Made by a program: the position numbers and the translations under genes. A DNA stretch of 64,000 nucleotides from Treponema sp. (lineage in GTDB: Bacteria; Spirochaetota; Spirochaetia; Treponematales; Treponemataceae). This document shows positions 1-8,738 of the stretch, piece after piece; positions within the stretch are counted from its first letter, which is position 1, and each line of letters begins with the position of its first letter. The DNA is taken from positions 1-64,000 of the forward strand of contig JAAYNH010000097.1 of assembly GCA_012520945.1 (NCBI GenBank), written 5' to 3'. The notes beneath the pieces are model-generated. The model did no database searches, was not told where the DNA came from, and saw nothing but the letters and a program-made list of their open reading frames with translations.

Positions 1-268
1 AATTTCTGAATTGACTGACGTTGATGATGTGGAAGAAATTTCTGAAGTAATTGACGTTGACGATGTGGAAGAAATTTCTGAATTGACTGACGTTGATGAT
101 GTTGAAGAAATTTCTGAAGTAATTGACGTTGACGATGTGGAAGAAATTTCTGAATTGACTGACGTTGATGATGTTGAAGAAATTTCTGAAGTAATTGACG
201 TTGACGATGTTGAAGAAATTTCTGCAGTAATTGATGTTAATGATGTCGAAGAAATTTCTGAAGTAGAT
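1..268 (+). repeat. 36-bp in-frame tandem repeat (72-bp higher-order unit)
   Basis: Units begin at 17, 53, 89, 125, 161, 197 and 233, each starting GACGTTGA or a close variant. Neighbouring units alternate, so units two apart are almost identical, giving a 72-bp superunit. The array enters from outside the window and decays at about 268. Confidence 0.95.
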
Positions 269-892
269 GATGTTGAAGATGATGAATTAATTAATGCTGA
301 AGATTTTGAAAACCTTGCTTCGTTTGATTATGAAGTTGGAATTGATTTGGATGAAATTGAACAGGAAACTTATAATTTTGCTATTAAGGAAGAAATTCGC
401 ATAGGCGACATAAAAAATAAAACATCTGAAAATTTTGAATTAGCAGATTTCTTATTAGAAACATCAATGCCGGATTTTAGTGTTCTGGATCAAATTAAAT
501 ACGCCGGTACAGAAGGCATGACTATTTCTGATAATGTTGAATTTGAACAATCTGAAAATATGGTTATAGTAGAAAAAAAAGATCTTGCAGAACCGGTTGA
601 AGAATTATGGATTGAATCGGAAAATTATGAAAAAATTGAGTCGGCTGAAAATAATATAATTAAAGATACTGAAGTAGAAGAAGTTTTTGATGTTTTGCCG
701 GAACTTGAGTCTTTTTCATTAATACAAAAATTTGAATCAACTAAAGTAGATTCATCAATAATTTTAAATGATGAAGAATCTGACGCTATTGTCGAAAAAG
801 ACGGATTGTTTTGTATTGGAAATATTACTTCTATAGGAAAAAATGTTTTTGATGAGGAGTTTCAAAAACTCGTTGATTCAGTTATAAATTAA
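1..892 (+). CDS. Acidic repeat protein, 5' end outside the window
   Basis: The reading frame is already open at position 2, so the gene begins upstream; the TTG at 11 lies inside the repeat and is not a convincing start. The first ~90 visible residues are copies of a 12-residue unit of the type DVDDVEEISE(L/V)(T/I), alternating LT and VI versions. The remaining ~200 residues are non-repetitive, still very acidic (Glu/Asp/Asn rich), with no cysteine cluster, membrane segment or motif I recognise. The stop overlaps by 4 nt the stop of the convergent gene at 889-2442. The function is unknown. Such acidic repeats are usually flexible spacers or interaction regions, which is inference only. Confidence 0.75.
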   Translation, partial: ISELTDVDDVEEISEVIDVDDVEEISELTDVDDVEEISEVIDVDDVEEISELTDVDDVEEISEVIDVDDVEEISAVIDVNDVEEISEVDDVEDDELINAEDFENLASFDYEVGIDLDEIEQETYNFAIKEEIRIGDIKNKTSENFELADFLLETSMPDFSVLDQIKYAGTEGMTISDNVEFEQSENMVIVEKKDLAEPVEELWIESENYEKIESAENNIIKDTEVEEVFDVLPELESFSLIQKFESTKVDSSIILNDEESDAIVEKDGLFCIGNITSIGKNVFDEEFQKLVDSVIN

Positions 893-2442
893 GATTTTTT
901 TTCAAGATAAAATTGCATCAATGTAATAAATTTATAAATCATTTTATATATTTTTACACCGCTATCTTTAATAGGTATTTCAGTAAATCTATCAAGTTCT
1001 TTCCAATTTATTAACATTTCAGGATGTTGCTTTTCATGGTCATTTAAAAGATTTTTTAAGGAGCGACCGAATGAAACAAGATGTTGTGAACAAATAGTTA
1101 GCATTTCCATTGCTTTATTATTTGTATCTTTTAAAACCGAACGAATAATTCCCCTGGCTTCTTTATCACGGTCCGCTCTTAAAATTAATGTCTTAAATTT
1201 CATGCCTAATTCTTTGTCTTCCGATAATAAATCATCAAATTCATTTATTTGATCTGCAATAGATAAAATCGAATAATATACATCTGAAAATTGATTTGCC
1301 ATAGTTGCTGTTGTCCATTTACCGCGAACTAAAACTAAGTCAGCAAATTCACGAACATTTTTTTTGAAAAAATCAATTAAAAAAGCTTTCATATAATTAA
1401 GAGGAGCAGTATATAAAAAACCCGTTAAGTTTTTCTTGAGGAAAGCAGTGTTTTGTGCTTCTGTATAATTTTTTAGTCTCAATATATTAGTTGTTCCGAA
1501 AATTGACATTAATATTTCATTAATTTTAAAGTTAGTTTTTTCAATATCAATTTTTTTTAAAATTGATATTGCCTGAGAACGAAGTTTTTCAATATACGGC
1601 TCACAAATTCTTTCTGTAGTTGAAGTTATATTTGTTACATAATTTGGATCTTTTGAAATTAGTTGAATTATCATTTCAAAAACTTGAGAGTTTCGTAATT
1701 CTTTTAATCTATTTATTACTTTTGTCCAATTACTTGCAGGAATTATTTGAATACCGCGCATTTGTTTTAATAAATTCAATACATCATTCCAATTTTCATC
1801 TAAGGGCATCGTCCATGCAATTGAAATAAAATCTTTCAAATCATCAAGAACATATTCTGCACGAATATTTTCAAAACGTGGAATATAATTAAAGTCGCGT
1901 TCTCTTAGCGAAGAGTCAAATTTTTTTAATAAAAAATAGTAGTCAAAATTGCAAAAATTTTTAAAAGTAATAATTTTTGAATAAAGCGAATCAATATTAT
2001 TCATTCTATCTAAATCAAATTCAGTTGAAAAAAGAGAAATATTGTTTTTTATTTCTTCAGCAATTTCAGAAGTTTTTTTTGTTTTGGAAAGTTCTAAAAT
2101 ATAATTTTCATCAAGTTTATCAATAATTTCCAGTTGTTTTTTTGTAAGACTAAAATTAATTGTGGCATTTTTTAAGGCATTTGGATTTTGTAAGCTTTGG
2201 AACATTGCTTGAGCCGGTGCAATAATTTTATAAATTTCATGAAAAAATTTAGCCATTTGTCCAAGAGCTTCACCTGAATTATATTTGTAAAATTTATATT
2301 TACTTTTATTAAGTAGTTTTGAAATGCTTTTTAATTTTCGCTTTTTTTCTACTTCCGGATCGTTTGATCCAAATAGAGAAGAAAAAAAACCAAAGAAAAA
2401 ATTACTTCTGCCTTGTTTTGATGAATTTCGGAGTTTAGCCAT
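889..2442 (-). CDS. Treponeme-type conserved protein of unknown function (DUF5312-like)
   Basis: A 517-residue protein with a basic N-terminus followed by a short Phe/Gly-rich stretch (FFFGFFSSLFG, about residues 15-25). The rest looks like a long, mainly alpha-helical soluble protein rich in Lys, Asn, Ile and Leu, with no catalytic motif I recognise. Its length and style match a spirochaete family that I recall as DUF5312, but that assignment is from memory. The start is the only good ATG near the N-terminus. It is convergent with the acidic repeat protein (4-nt stop overlap) and divergent from metN. No function is proposed. Confidence 0.8.
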   Translation of the reverse strand: MAKLRNSSKQGRSNFFFGFFSSLFGSNDPEVEKKRKLKSISKLLNKSKYKFYKYNSGEALGQMAKFFHEIYKIIAPAQAMFQSLQNPNALKNATINFSLTKKQLEIIDKLDENYILELSKTKKTSEIAEEIKNNISLFSTEFDLDRMNNIDSLYSKIITFKNFCNFDYYFLLKKFDSSLRERDFNYIPRFENIRAEYVLDDLKDFISIAWTMPLDENWNDVLNLLKQMRGIQIIPASNWTKVINRLKELRNSQVFEMIIQLISKDPNYVTNITSTTERICEPYIEKLRSQAISILKKIDIEKTNFKINEILMSIFGTTNILRLKNYTEAQNTAFLKKNLTGFLYTAPLNYMKAFLIDFFKKNVREFADLVLVRGKWTTATMANQFSDVYYSILSIADQINEFDDLLSEDKELGMKFKTLILRADRDKEARGIIRSVLKDTNNKAMEMLTICSQHLVSFGRSLKNLLNDHEKQHPEMLINWKELDRFTEIPIKDSGVKIYKMIYKFITLMQFYLEKKS

Positions 2443-2507
2443 GCTAATAATATGAGCTAAAACTGCATTTCTGTCAAGGAAAAAAGTGAATATACTATAG
2501 AAAGTAA

Positions 2508-2536
2508 TTGCAAATTTTGTAAATAAAGTTTACAAT
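2508..2536 (+). promoter_or_regulatory. Predicted metN promoter giving a leaderless transcript
   Basis: TTGCAA (2508-2513), a 17-bp spacer and TACAAT (2531-2536). The -10 element ends 6 nt before the metN ATG at 2543 and there is no Shine-Dalgarno sequence, so the transcript probably starts at or next to the start codon. Confidence 0.55.
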
Positions 2537-2542
2537 TGAAAA

Positions 2543-3571
2543 ATGAAAATAAAACTTAATTCATTAGTACGAACATATATGATAAATGAAAAAAAAGTGC
2601 AAGCAGTTCAAAATATTAGTTTGAACATTCCATCGAATAAGGTTTATGGAATTATTGGAAAAAGCGGTGCCGGTAAATCAACATTGGTAAGACTCATTTC
2701 TCTTTTGGAAAAATGTGATTCCGGTGAAATTTTCTATGATGATGAACGGGTAGATAATTTAAATAAATTTCAGTTGATTAACAGACGTCGTCGCATAGGT
2801 ATGATTTTTCAAAATTTTAATTTATTTTCATCAAGGACAGCGGCTCAAAATGTTGCATATCCTTTAGAAATTTGTAAAAAATCAAAATCTGAAATTAAAA
2901 AACGTGTTGCAGAGCTTTTGTCATTAGTTGGTTTAGCTGACAGAGCAGATTCTGCAATAAGTACTCTTTCGGGTGGAGAAAAACAACGAGTGGCAATAGC
3001 TAGAGCATTGGCAAATAATCCGGATATTTTGTTTTGTGATGAAGCAACAAGTGCCCTTGACCCGCAAACAACGCGTGCTATTTTATCCTTAATTCGTGAA
3101 ATTCAGCAGAAAATGAATCTTACAGTAGTGATGATTACTCATCAAATGGAAGTTGTACGTGATGCTTGCGATGAAGTGGCTGTTTTAGAAAAAGGAAGCG
3201 TTGTTGAAGTAGGTAAAGTTTCAGACATTTTTTTGCGTCCACAAAGTGCTGTCACAAAAGAATTTCTTGCACATTTATCTACAGTTGATCCAACAGTTTC
3301 AACTCCGAATTTACTTCGTTGGAGTAATGATGGAGGCAAATATATATTACGTTTTGTTGGTTCTAAGACAGGGGAGCCTGTTTTGAGTCGTTTAAGCAAA
3401 AAGTATAATGTGGAATTTAATATTCGTGCCGGAGGAATTCAACATTTGAGCGAAGGAGATGTTGGTACAATGATTTTAGATATTATGGGTGAAAAAAAAG
3501 AAATAGATAATGCTTTAGATTATTTACAAAAAGAAGGAATAATTATTGAAGAAAATGGAGAAGTAAGTTAA
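2543..3571 (+). CDS. metN: Methionine ABC transporter ATP-binding protein MetN
   Basis: The ATPase of a MetNIQ importer, powering uptake of methionine across the inner membrane. Visible motifs are Walker A GKSGAGKST (residues 39-47), the ABC signature LSGGEKQ (about 141-147) and Walker B ending in CDEATSALD (about 164-172). The C-terminal ~75 residues form the NIL domain typical of MetN, which in characterised homologues binds methionine and inhibits transport. The stop codon shares one base with the metI start (TAATG), indicating translational coupling. It is the first gene of metN-metI-metQ, with a promoter whose -10 abuts the start codon. Confidence 0.95.
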   Translation: MKIKLNSLVRTYMINEKKVQAVQNISLNIPSNKVYGIIGKSGAGKSTLVRLISLLEKCDSGEIFYDDERVDNLNKFQLINRRRRIGMIFQNFNLFSSRTAAQNVAYPLEICKKSKSEIKKRVAELLSLVGLADRADSAISTLSGGEKQRVAIARALANNPDILFCDEATSALDPQTTRAILSLIREIQQKMNLTVVMITHQMEVVRDACDEVAVLEKGSVVEVGKVSDIFLRPQSAVTKEFLAHLSTVDPTVSTPNLLRWSNDGGKYILRFVGSKTGEPVLSRLSKKYNVEFNIRAGGIQHLSEGDVGTMILDIMGEKKEIDNALDYLQKEGIIIEENGEVS

Positions 3572-4227
3572 TGAACGAGCTAATTATACTTGTGGGTAGT
3601 GCTACTTTTCAAACACTTTCCATGGTTTTCTTTTCAACGTTGTTTTCAGTTGTTTTAGGTTTGCCTTTGGGAATCTTACTTTGTGTTACAGATCCTCAAA
3701 CCGGAATTATGCCTAAGCCAATTTTATTTCAAGTATTAACGCGTATTGTCAATGTTTTGCGTTCCTTTCCTTTTATTATATTGATGATATTATTGTTTCC
3801 TTTGTCACGTATTATTATTGGAACGAGTATTGGAACTGCTGCAACTATTGTCCCGCTTTCCATTGCAGCCGCCCCTTTTGTGGCACGTATTATTGAAACT
3901 GCATTGAAAGAAGTTGATCCTGGAGTTATTCAAGCGGCCCGTGCTATGGGTTCTACAAATGCACAAATTATTTTCAAGGTACTTTTGCCTGAATCTATGC
4001 CAAGTCTTGTTTCAGGAATTACATTGACAATAATAAATTTAATTGGCTATTCGGCTATGGCCGGAGCAATTGGTGGGGGCGGCTTAGGCGACTTAGCTAT
4101 TCGTTATGGATATCAACGTTTTCGTTCTGATGTAATGATTGCAGCGGTTGTTGTTATTTTAGTATTGGTTGAGTTAATTCAATTAATTGGCACAAAAATT
4201 TCCGGACATCTTTTGTCAAAAAGATAA
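3571..4227 (+). CDS. metI: Methionine ABC transporter permease MetI
   Basis: A 218-residue integral membrane protein with about five hydrophobic segments. The EAA-type loop that contacts the ATPase is visible as QAARAMGST followed by LLPES (about residues 121-142). Size and motif match MetI. It overlaps metN by one base and is followed 51 nt later by metQ. It forms the translocation channel for D/L-methionine; substrate specificity is inferred from the operon and the NIL domain of MetN. Confidence 0.94.
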   Translation: MNELIILVGSATFQTLSMVFFSTLFSVVLGLPLGILLCVTDPQTGIMPKPILFQVLTRIVNVLRSFPFIILMILLFPLSRIIIGTSIGTAATIVPLSIAAAPFVARIIETALKEVDPGVIQAARAMGSTNAQIIFKVLLPESMPSLVSGITLTIINLIGYSAMAGAIGGGGLGDLAIRYGYQRFRSDVMIAAVVVILVLVELIQLIGTKISGHLLSKR

Positions 4228-4278
4228 AAGTAAAGTTATAGATTTACTTTAAATATAAATTTAAATGCGGAGGAAAAG

Positions 4279-5079
4279 ATGAAAAAAATCTTAAAAGTGC
4301 TTTTTGCATTGTTGGTTGCATTCACGATATTAGTGGGATGCAAAAAAGAAAAAGCAGAAAATGTGTTAGTTGTTGGTGCAACTCCTGAACCACATGCTGA
4401 AATGTTGAAATTGGTAGTAGATGATTTAGCAAAAGAGGGCATTACTTTGAAAGTGATTGAGTTCACAGATTATGTTACTCCAAATGAAGCTTTGGAAAGC
4501 GGTCAAATTGATGCAAATTTTTTCCAACATCTTCCATATATGGATTCATTTAATCAAGAAAAAGGCTATAGTTTAGTAAATGCCGGCGGAATACACATTG
4601 AACCGGTTGCTCTTTATTCTAAAAAAATTAATTCTATTGAAAGTTTACAAGAAGGTGCAACAATTGCAATTCCAAATGATCCTACAAATGAAGGTCGTGC
4701 TTTGCTTTTATTGCAATCTGCAGGACTAATTGTTCTTGATGAATCTGCCGGAATTACAGCAACACCTTTGAATATTATAGAAAATATTAAGAAGTTAAAA
4801 TTTCGTGAAATTGAAGCAGCTTCATTACCACGTGTATTGAACGATGTAGATGCGGCCATTATTAATGGAAATTATGCTATTCCTGCAGGATTAAGTGCAA
4901 ATAAAGATGGCCTTTTTGTTGAAGGCTCTGATTCTCCATATGTAAATATTATTGCAGTAAAAGATGGGAAGGCGGGAGATTCAAAAATTAAAGCATTAAT
5001 AAAAGCCCTTCAAAGTGATGAAATTAAAGGTTTTATTGAAAATCGCTATCCAAATGGTGAAGTTGTAATTGCATTTTAA
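4279..5079 (+). CDS. metQ: Methionine-binding lipoprotein MetQ
   Basis: An NlpA/MetQ-family substrate-binding lipoprotein that delivers methionine to MetNI. It has a Lys-rich n-region, a hydrophobic core and the lipobox LVGC with the lipidated Cys at residue 21. Family features follow: VVGATPEPHAEML near residue 34 and an NFFQHLPYM segment near 90. A strong SD (GGAGG, 4269-4273) precedes the ATG. The gene ends in a clear rho-independent terminator. Related lipoproteins bind other amino acids, so methionine is a family-based call supported by the operon. Confidence 0.94.
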   Translation: MKKILKVLFALLVAFTILVGCKKEKAENVLVVGATPEPHAEMLKLVVDDLAKEGITLKVIEFTDYVTPNEALESGQIDANFFQHLPYMDSFNQEKGYSLVNAGGIHIEPVALYSKKINSIESLQEGATIAIPNDPTNEGRALLLLQSAGLIVLDESAGITATPLNIIENIKKLKFREIEAASLPRVLNDVDAAIINGNYAIPAGLSANKDGLFVEGSDSPYVNIIAVKDGKAGDSKIKALIKALQSDEIKGFIENRYPNGEVVIAF

Positions 5080-5101
5080 TTAAAATATCGGATTTAAAAA
5101 T

Positions 5102-5141
5102 AAAAACCACGTCTTTGCATTTTACAAAGGCGTGGTTTTTT
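5102..5141. terminator. Bidirectional terminator between metQ and rnfB
   Basis: A perfect-looking stem CCACGTCTTTG / CAAAGGCGTGG (5107-5117 with 5125-5135, one G-U pair) and a 7-nt loop, flanked by AAAAA upstream and TTTTTT downstream. It suits both metQ (plus) and rnfB (minus), which converge here. Confidence 0.92.
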
Positions 5142-5186
5142 ATTAAATAATTTGTAAATACAGTATTGTTTTACTGAAGTAGTAAA

Positions 5187-5987
5187 TTATTTGTTCAAAA
5201 GTTTAATAACTTTTTTTGGACATTTTGCAACACAATCTCCACAGTTTGTACATTTGCTTATATCTATAGCCGGCAAATTATTTACAAAATGAATTGCACC
5301 TGTAGGACAAGTTTTTTCACAAATGCCACATTTAATACATGCTACAGAACAATTTTTAATGATGTGTGGTCCTTTTGGTTCTTTATTGTTGCACATAATG
5401 AAGGCATGCTTTGCATCTTTTGCAACTTTAGATAAAACCGATTGCGGACAAACTTTTGCACACATTCCGCAACCAACACATTTTTCCGTATCAATTACAG
5501 GTAAACCGTTTTTGCCTATTGAAATAGCGTCAAATTTGCACACTTCAACACAATCGCCATATCCAATACAACCGTAAGAACACATTTTATTTCCGTTGAT
5601 TGTTAATTTTACCGCTAAGCAAGTTTTTACTCCGTTGTAATATCCTTTTGGTTTTGCACAATCGTTTGAACCTTGACATGCTGTAACAACAATTTGTGGA
5701 GTTACATTAGCTTCAACGCCCATCAAGCTACAAATTGATTTTATTACCGCTTCACCACCTGCAGAACAGGCGTCCGCCGGCGCAATTCCTGCTGCAACTG
5801 CTTCAGCATATCCGTCACATCCGGCATATCCGCAACCGCCACAGTTTGCACCCGGCAGACATTCACGAACGGCGGCAACTTTTTCATCAACAGGAACAAA
5901 GAAAACTTTTTTGAAAAAGCCTAAAAGGAAACCCAAAATTAGAGCAAGGGTTGCACTAACTATTAAAGTTGCAATTATAGTATTCAT
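5187..5987 (-). CDS. rnfB: Rnf complex subunit RnfB, polyferredoxin
   Basis: The electron-entry subunit of the membrane ferredoxin:NAD+ oxidoreductase. An N-terminal membrane anchor (about 5-27) is followed by the 4Fe-4S motif with C43, C49, C52 and C57. Four further Cys clusters follow, including CVGCGMCAKVCP, CIKCGICEKTCP and CTNCGDCVAKCP, so the protein carries several [4Fe-4S] clusters. Length (266) is typical of Rnf from anaerobes. SD TAAGGAG precedes the ATG. It is the last gene of rnfCDGEAB, followed by a terminator. Confidence 0.96.
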   Translation of the reverse strand: MNTIIATLIVSATLALILGFLLGFFKKVFFVPVDEKVAAVRECLPGANCGGCGYAGCDGYAEAVAAGIAPADACSAGGEAVIKSICSLMGVEANVTPQIVVTACQGSNDCAKPKGYYNGVKTCLAVKLTINGNKMCSYGCIGYGDCVEVCKFDAISIGKNGLPVIDTEKCVGCGMCAKVCPQSVLSKVAKDAKHAFIMCNNKEPKGPHIIKNCSVACIKCGICEKTCPTGAIHFVNNLPAIDISKCTNCGDCVAKCPKKVIKLLNK

Positions 5988-5997
5988 TTCTTACTCC

Positions 5998-6576
5998 TTA
6001 TTTGATTAATCCAGCAAATCCGCCAAATGCCAAAGATAATAAACCGGCAGCAACGAATAATATCGGAGTACCTTTAATAAACTTAGGCAATGGTGCAATA
6101 TTGATTTTTTCACGAATACCGCTCATTAAAATCATTGAAAGCATAAATCCGAATGCTGTGCCAAGGGCATATACAATTGATTCAACGTATGTATAGTTTT
6201 TGGCAACACAGTTTAATGCAACACCTAAGATTGCACAGTTTGTTGTAATTAAAGCCAAGTACACACCCATTGAACTGTAAAGTGCAGGAGCGGATTTTTT
6301 CAAATAGTATTCAACTAACTGAACTAATGCGGCAATTACTAAAATGAAAACTAATGTTTGCAAAAATTCTAATTGTAAAGGAACGAGAATAAAGTAATAA
6401 AGTGGATATGTAACTGCAGTTGCTAATACCATAACAAATGATGTTGCAACTCCCATTCCCGTAGCTTTTCCCGTGTCTGTTGTCATTCCGATAAAAGGAC
6501 ACAATGCCAAATACTGAATAAGAATCACGTTATCCACAAGCATTGATTTTAAGAAAATCTTTACTAAATCTGCCAT
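5998..6576 (-). CDS. rnfA: Rnf complex integral membrane subunit RnfA
   Basis: A 192-residue, six-segment membrane protein of the RnfA/NqrE family. Conserved stretches include the N-terminal LCPFIG motif near residue 28 and TTNCAILG in the fourth segment. The cysteines in these segments coordinate an intramembrane Fe-S cluster in characterised RnfA/NqrE homologues. The start shares one base with the rnfE stop (TAATG), and AAGGAG lies at the end of rnfE. Confidence 0.96.
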   Translation of the reverse strand: MADLVKIFLKSMLVDNVILIQYLALCPFIGMTTDTGKATGMGVATSFVMVLATAVTYPLYYFILVPLQLEFLQTLVFILVIAALVQLVEYYLKKSAPALYSSMGVYLALITTNCAILGVALNCVAKNYTYVESIVYALGTAFGFMLSMILMSGIREKINIAPLPKFIKGTPILFVAAGLLSLAFGGFAGLIK

Positions 6577-7208
6577 TAGTTTTCTCCTTCAGCTTTAGCT
6601 ACTTTTTTTGCTTTTGATTTATCCATGCACGCTGTAATTCCTGCTGCAATGGAAATGAAAATTGCGAATACGAAAAATCCGCCAGGTGCATTTGAGAAAA
6701 ACTTAATTGTACTTTCTTCCGGAATTACGCGAAGACCAAAGAAAGTTCCGTTACCTAAAAGTTCACGAACAATTGAAATACCACATAAAACCCAAATATA
6801 ACCTAGACCCATACCAAGTGCATCTAAAAAAGATTTACCTACGGATTGTTTTGAAGCAAATGATTCTACACGCCCCATGATGATACAGTTAACAACAATT
6901 AAAGGAATGAAAACGCCTAAAGATTTTGATAGCTCAGGTAAATATGCTTTAATTAATAAATCTACAATTGTTGTAAAAGCTGCAATAATGATGATAAAAA
7001 TCGGTATACGAATTGAATCCGGAATAAGTTTTCGGAACAAACTGATAATAACTTCACTCATCACTAGAACAAATGTCATGGCACAACCCATTCCTAAGCC
7101 ATTGGAAAATGATGTTGTAACAGCTAAAGATGAACAAAGACCAATCATCAATACCAAAAGTGGGTTTTCTTTAAGAATACCATTTGTAAAAATTTTTATA
7201 TTTTTCAT
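6576..7208 (-). CDS. rnfE: Rnf complex integral membrane subunit RnfE
   Basis: A 210-residue multi-pass membrane protein paralogous to RnfA. The family stretch NPLLVLMIGLC (about residues 15-25) and VVNCIIMGRVE, carrying the membrane-embedded cysteine, are present. With RnfA and RnfD it forms the membrane domain coupling electron transfer to Na+ or H+ translocation; which ion is used cannot be told by eye. SD AGAGGT precedes the ATG, and the C-terminus is Lys-rich. Confidence 0.95.
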   Translation of the reverse strand: MKNIKIFTNGILKENPLLVLMIGLCSSLAVTTSFSNGLGMGCAMTFVLVMSEVIISLFRKLIPDSIRIPIFIIIIAAFTTIVDLLIKAYLPELSKSLGVFIPLIVVNCIIMGRVESFASKQSVGKSFLDALGMGLGYIWVLCGISIVRELLGNGTFFGLRVIPEESTIKFFSNAPGGFFVFAIFISIAAGITACMDKSKAKKVAKAEGEN

Positions 7209-7218
7209 CTTTGTACCT

Positions 7219-7767
7219 CTATTTTGCTAAATACTCAGCAGCAGCTTTTGTTGCCACTTTTATAATTTTTACAACACCAACAGTTGTAATTGTTGCCCCT
7301 GAAATTATTTCAACATCGGATTTTGTTTCAAATCTGTCTGTAACAGATTTATTTTTGAACTGATCTGCAAATTTAGGTTCTTTTGCTTTTTGTCCAAAAC
7401 CCGGTGTGTCGGTCAATTCCAAAAATTCAACAGAAGTTATTTTGCCTTCTGTGTCTACACCTGCTAAAATTGTTGCTTTGTCATATGTTGGACCGCTAGC
7501 TTTTACAACACAACCAACTGTATTACCGTCATTTTTTGCCAAATATAGAGCTTCTAAAGATACACCTTCAACGGTTTTTGATTCAAAATCTTTGACCTTT
7601 TCAAAGGATTCAGCTGAGAAAAAAACGGATTTTAATCCATTGTTTAATTCGGCCTGTTCATTAGCGGCAATTGCCGGAGATGTTAAATTATTAATAAATG
7701 CAAGACCAACACAAGCAATTGCAGTATATGTCATCAAAATGAGTCCAAGTTTTAACATTTGTTTCAT
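7219..7767 (-). CDS. rnfG: Rnf complex FMN-binding subunit RnfG
   Basis: A single N-terminal membrane anchor (about 5-27) followed by a periplasmic FMN-binding domain. The covalent flavinylation motif SGATITT lies near residues 156-162; the last Thr is the FMN attachment site in RnfG/NqrC proteins. The FGQKAKEP segment is also typical. The start overlaps the rnfD stop by 4 nt (ATGA). No ApbE flavin transferase is encoded in this window, so it would have to be elsewhere. Confidence 0.95.
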   Translation of the reverse strand: MKQMLKLGLILMTYTAIACVGLAFINNLTSPAIAANEQAELNNGLKSVFFSAESFEKVKDFESKTVEGVSLEALYLAKNDGNTVGCVVKASGPTYDKATILAGVDTEGKITSVEFLELTDTPGFGQKAKEPKFADQFKNKSVTDRFETKSDVEIISGATITTVGVVKIIKVATKAAAEYLAK

Positions 7768-8738
7768 TTTGTAACTCCTTCTTTAGCTTTTTTTACATAG
7801 CCGTATTTTTTGCCTATCATGCGGTCAAGGAATGTAACTAATGTATTCATAATTAAAATACTGAACATCACTCCTTCAGGATAACCTGAAAATTGACGAA
7901 TGAGGAATGTGATAAGACCACAACCGAAACCGAAAACAAGGCGACCTTTTTTTGTAACAGGGGTAGTTGCATAATCCGTTACCATAAAAGTTGCACCAAA
8001 AAGAAGACCACCTGAAAGCAATGCAATTAGAACATCACCACCGGCAATCAATGTACCGATTACAACTGTTGCAACCATGGCTAATGGAGAGCGCCAATCA
8101 ATAATTTTTGTGATTGTCAAAAAGATAAATGCAACTAAAATCAGAAAAATACTTGTTTCACCAATACAACCGCTTCGTACGCCCCAGAAAAGATCCATCA
8201 TATTTAGACTTGACAGTTCCTCTGTGCTCATTGAAAGAATTGTTGCACTTGAAGTTGCGTCTACTGCGTTGCTAAACGGATTTGTCCACGTTGACATTGA
8301 AACAGGAAAGCTCACAACGAGAAAAGCACGTCCAATCAACGCCGGATTAAAAACATTGGCACCTATTCCGCCAAACATGGCCTTAGCAACAACAATGGCA
8401 AAAAAAGCACCAAGAATAATTTTCCATATGTTTGATAATGTTCCCATAGCCGGTGGAGAAACTAAAGCAAGTAAAATACCGGAGACAACAGCAGATAAAT
8501 CGTTGATGCGAACTTCCTGCTTAGTAATTTTTTGAAATAGAAATTCAAAAAGAACACATGAAGTAACGGAAACAAGAATAGTTACAAGAGCAGGAATGCC
8601 GAAAAGATAAATCCCATAGCCACATAATGGTAACATAGAAAGAATTACAAAAAACATAATTTTTTTTGTAGAGCGTCCTGAAGAAAAATGAGGACTTGAT
8701 GATAAATAAATTTCATTAATGTCAGATGGCGATGCCAT
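7764..8738 (-). CDS. rnfD: Rnf complex membrane subunit RnfD
   Basis: A 324-residue multi-pass RnfD/NqrB family protein. The open frame extends to 8849, but the ATG at 8738 is chosen because it is preceded by GGAGG, shares one base with the rnfC stop (TAATG), and opens with MASPSDINEIYLSSSPH, as expected for RnfD (an N-terminal SPH motif). The flavinylation region reads SATILSMS, with Thr about 163, comparable to the S(G/A)AT site of RnfD/NqrB. Confidence 0.95.
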   Translation of the reverse strand: MASPSDINEIYLSSSPHFSSGRSTKKIMFFVILSMLPLCGYGIYLFGIPALVTILVSVTSCVLFEFLFQKITKQEVRINDLSAVVSGILLALVSPPAMGTLSNIWKIILGAFFAIVVAKAMFGGIGANVFNPALIGRAFLVVSFPVSMSTWTNPFSNAVDATSSATILSMSTEELSSLNMMDLFWGVRSGCIGETSIFLILVAFIFLTITKIIDWRSPLAMVATVVIGTLIAGGDVLIALLSGGLLFGATFMVTDYATTPVTKKGRLVFGFGCGLITFLIRQFSGYPEGVMFSILIMNTLVTFLDRMIGKKYGYVKKAKEGVTK

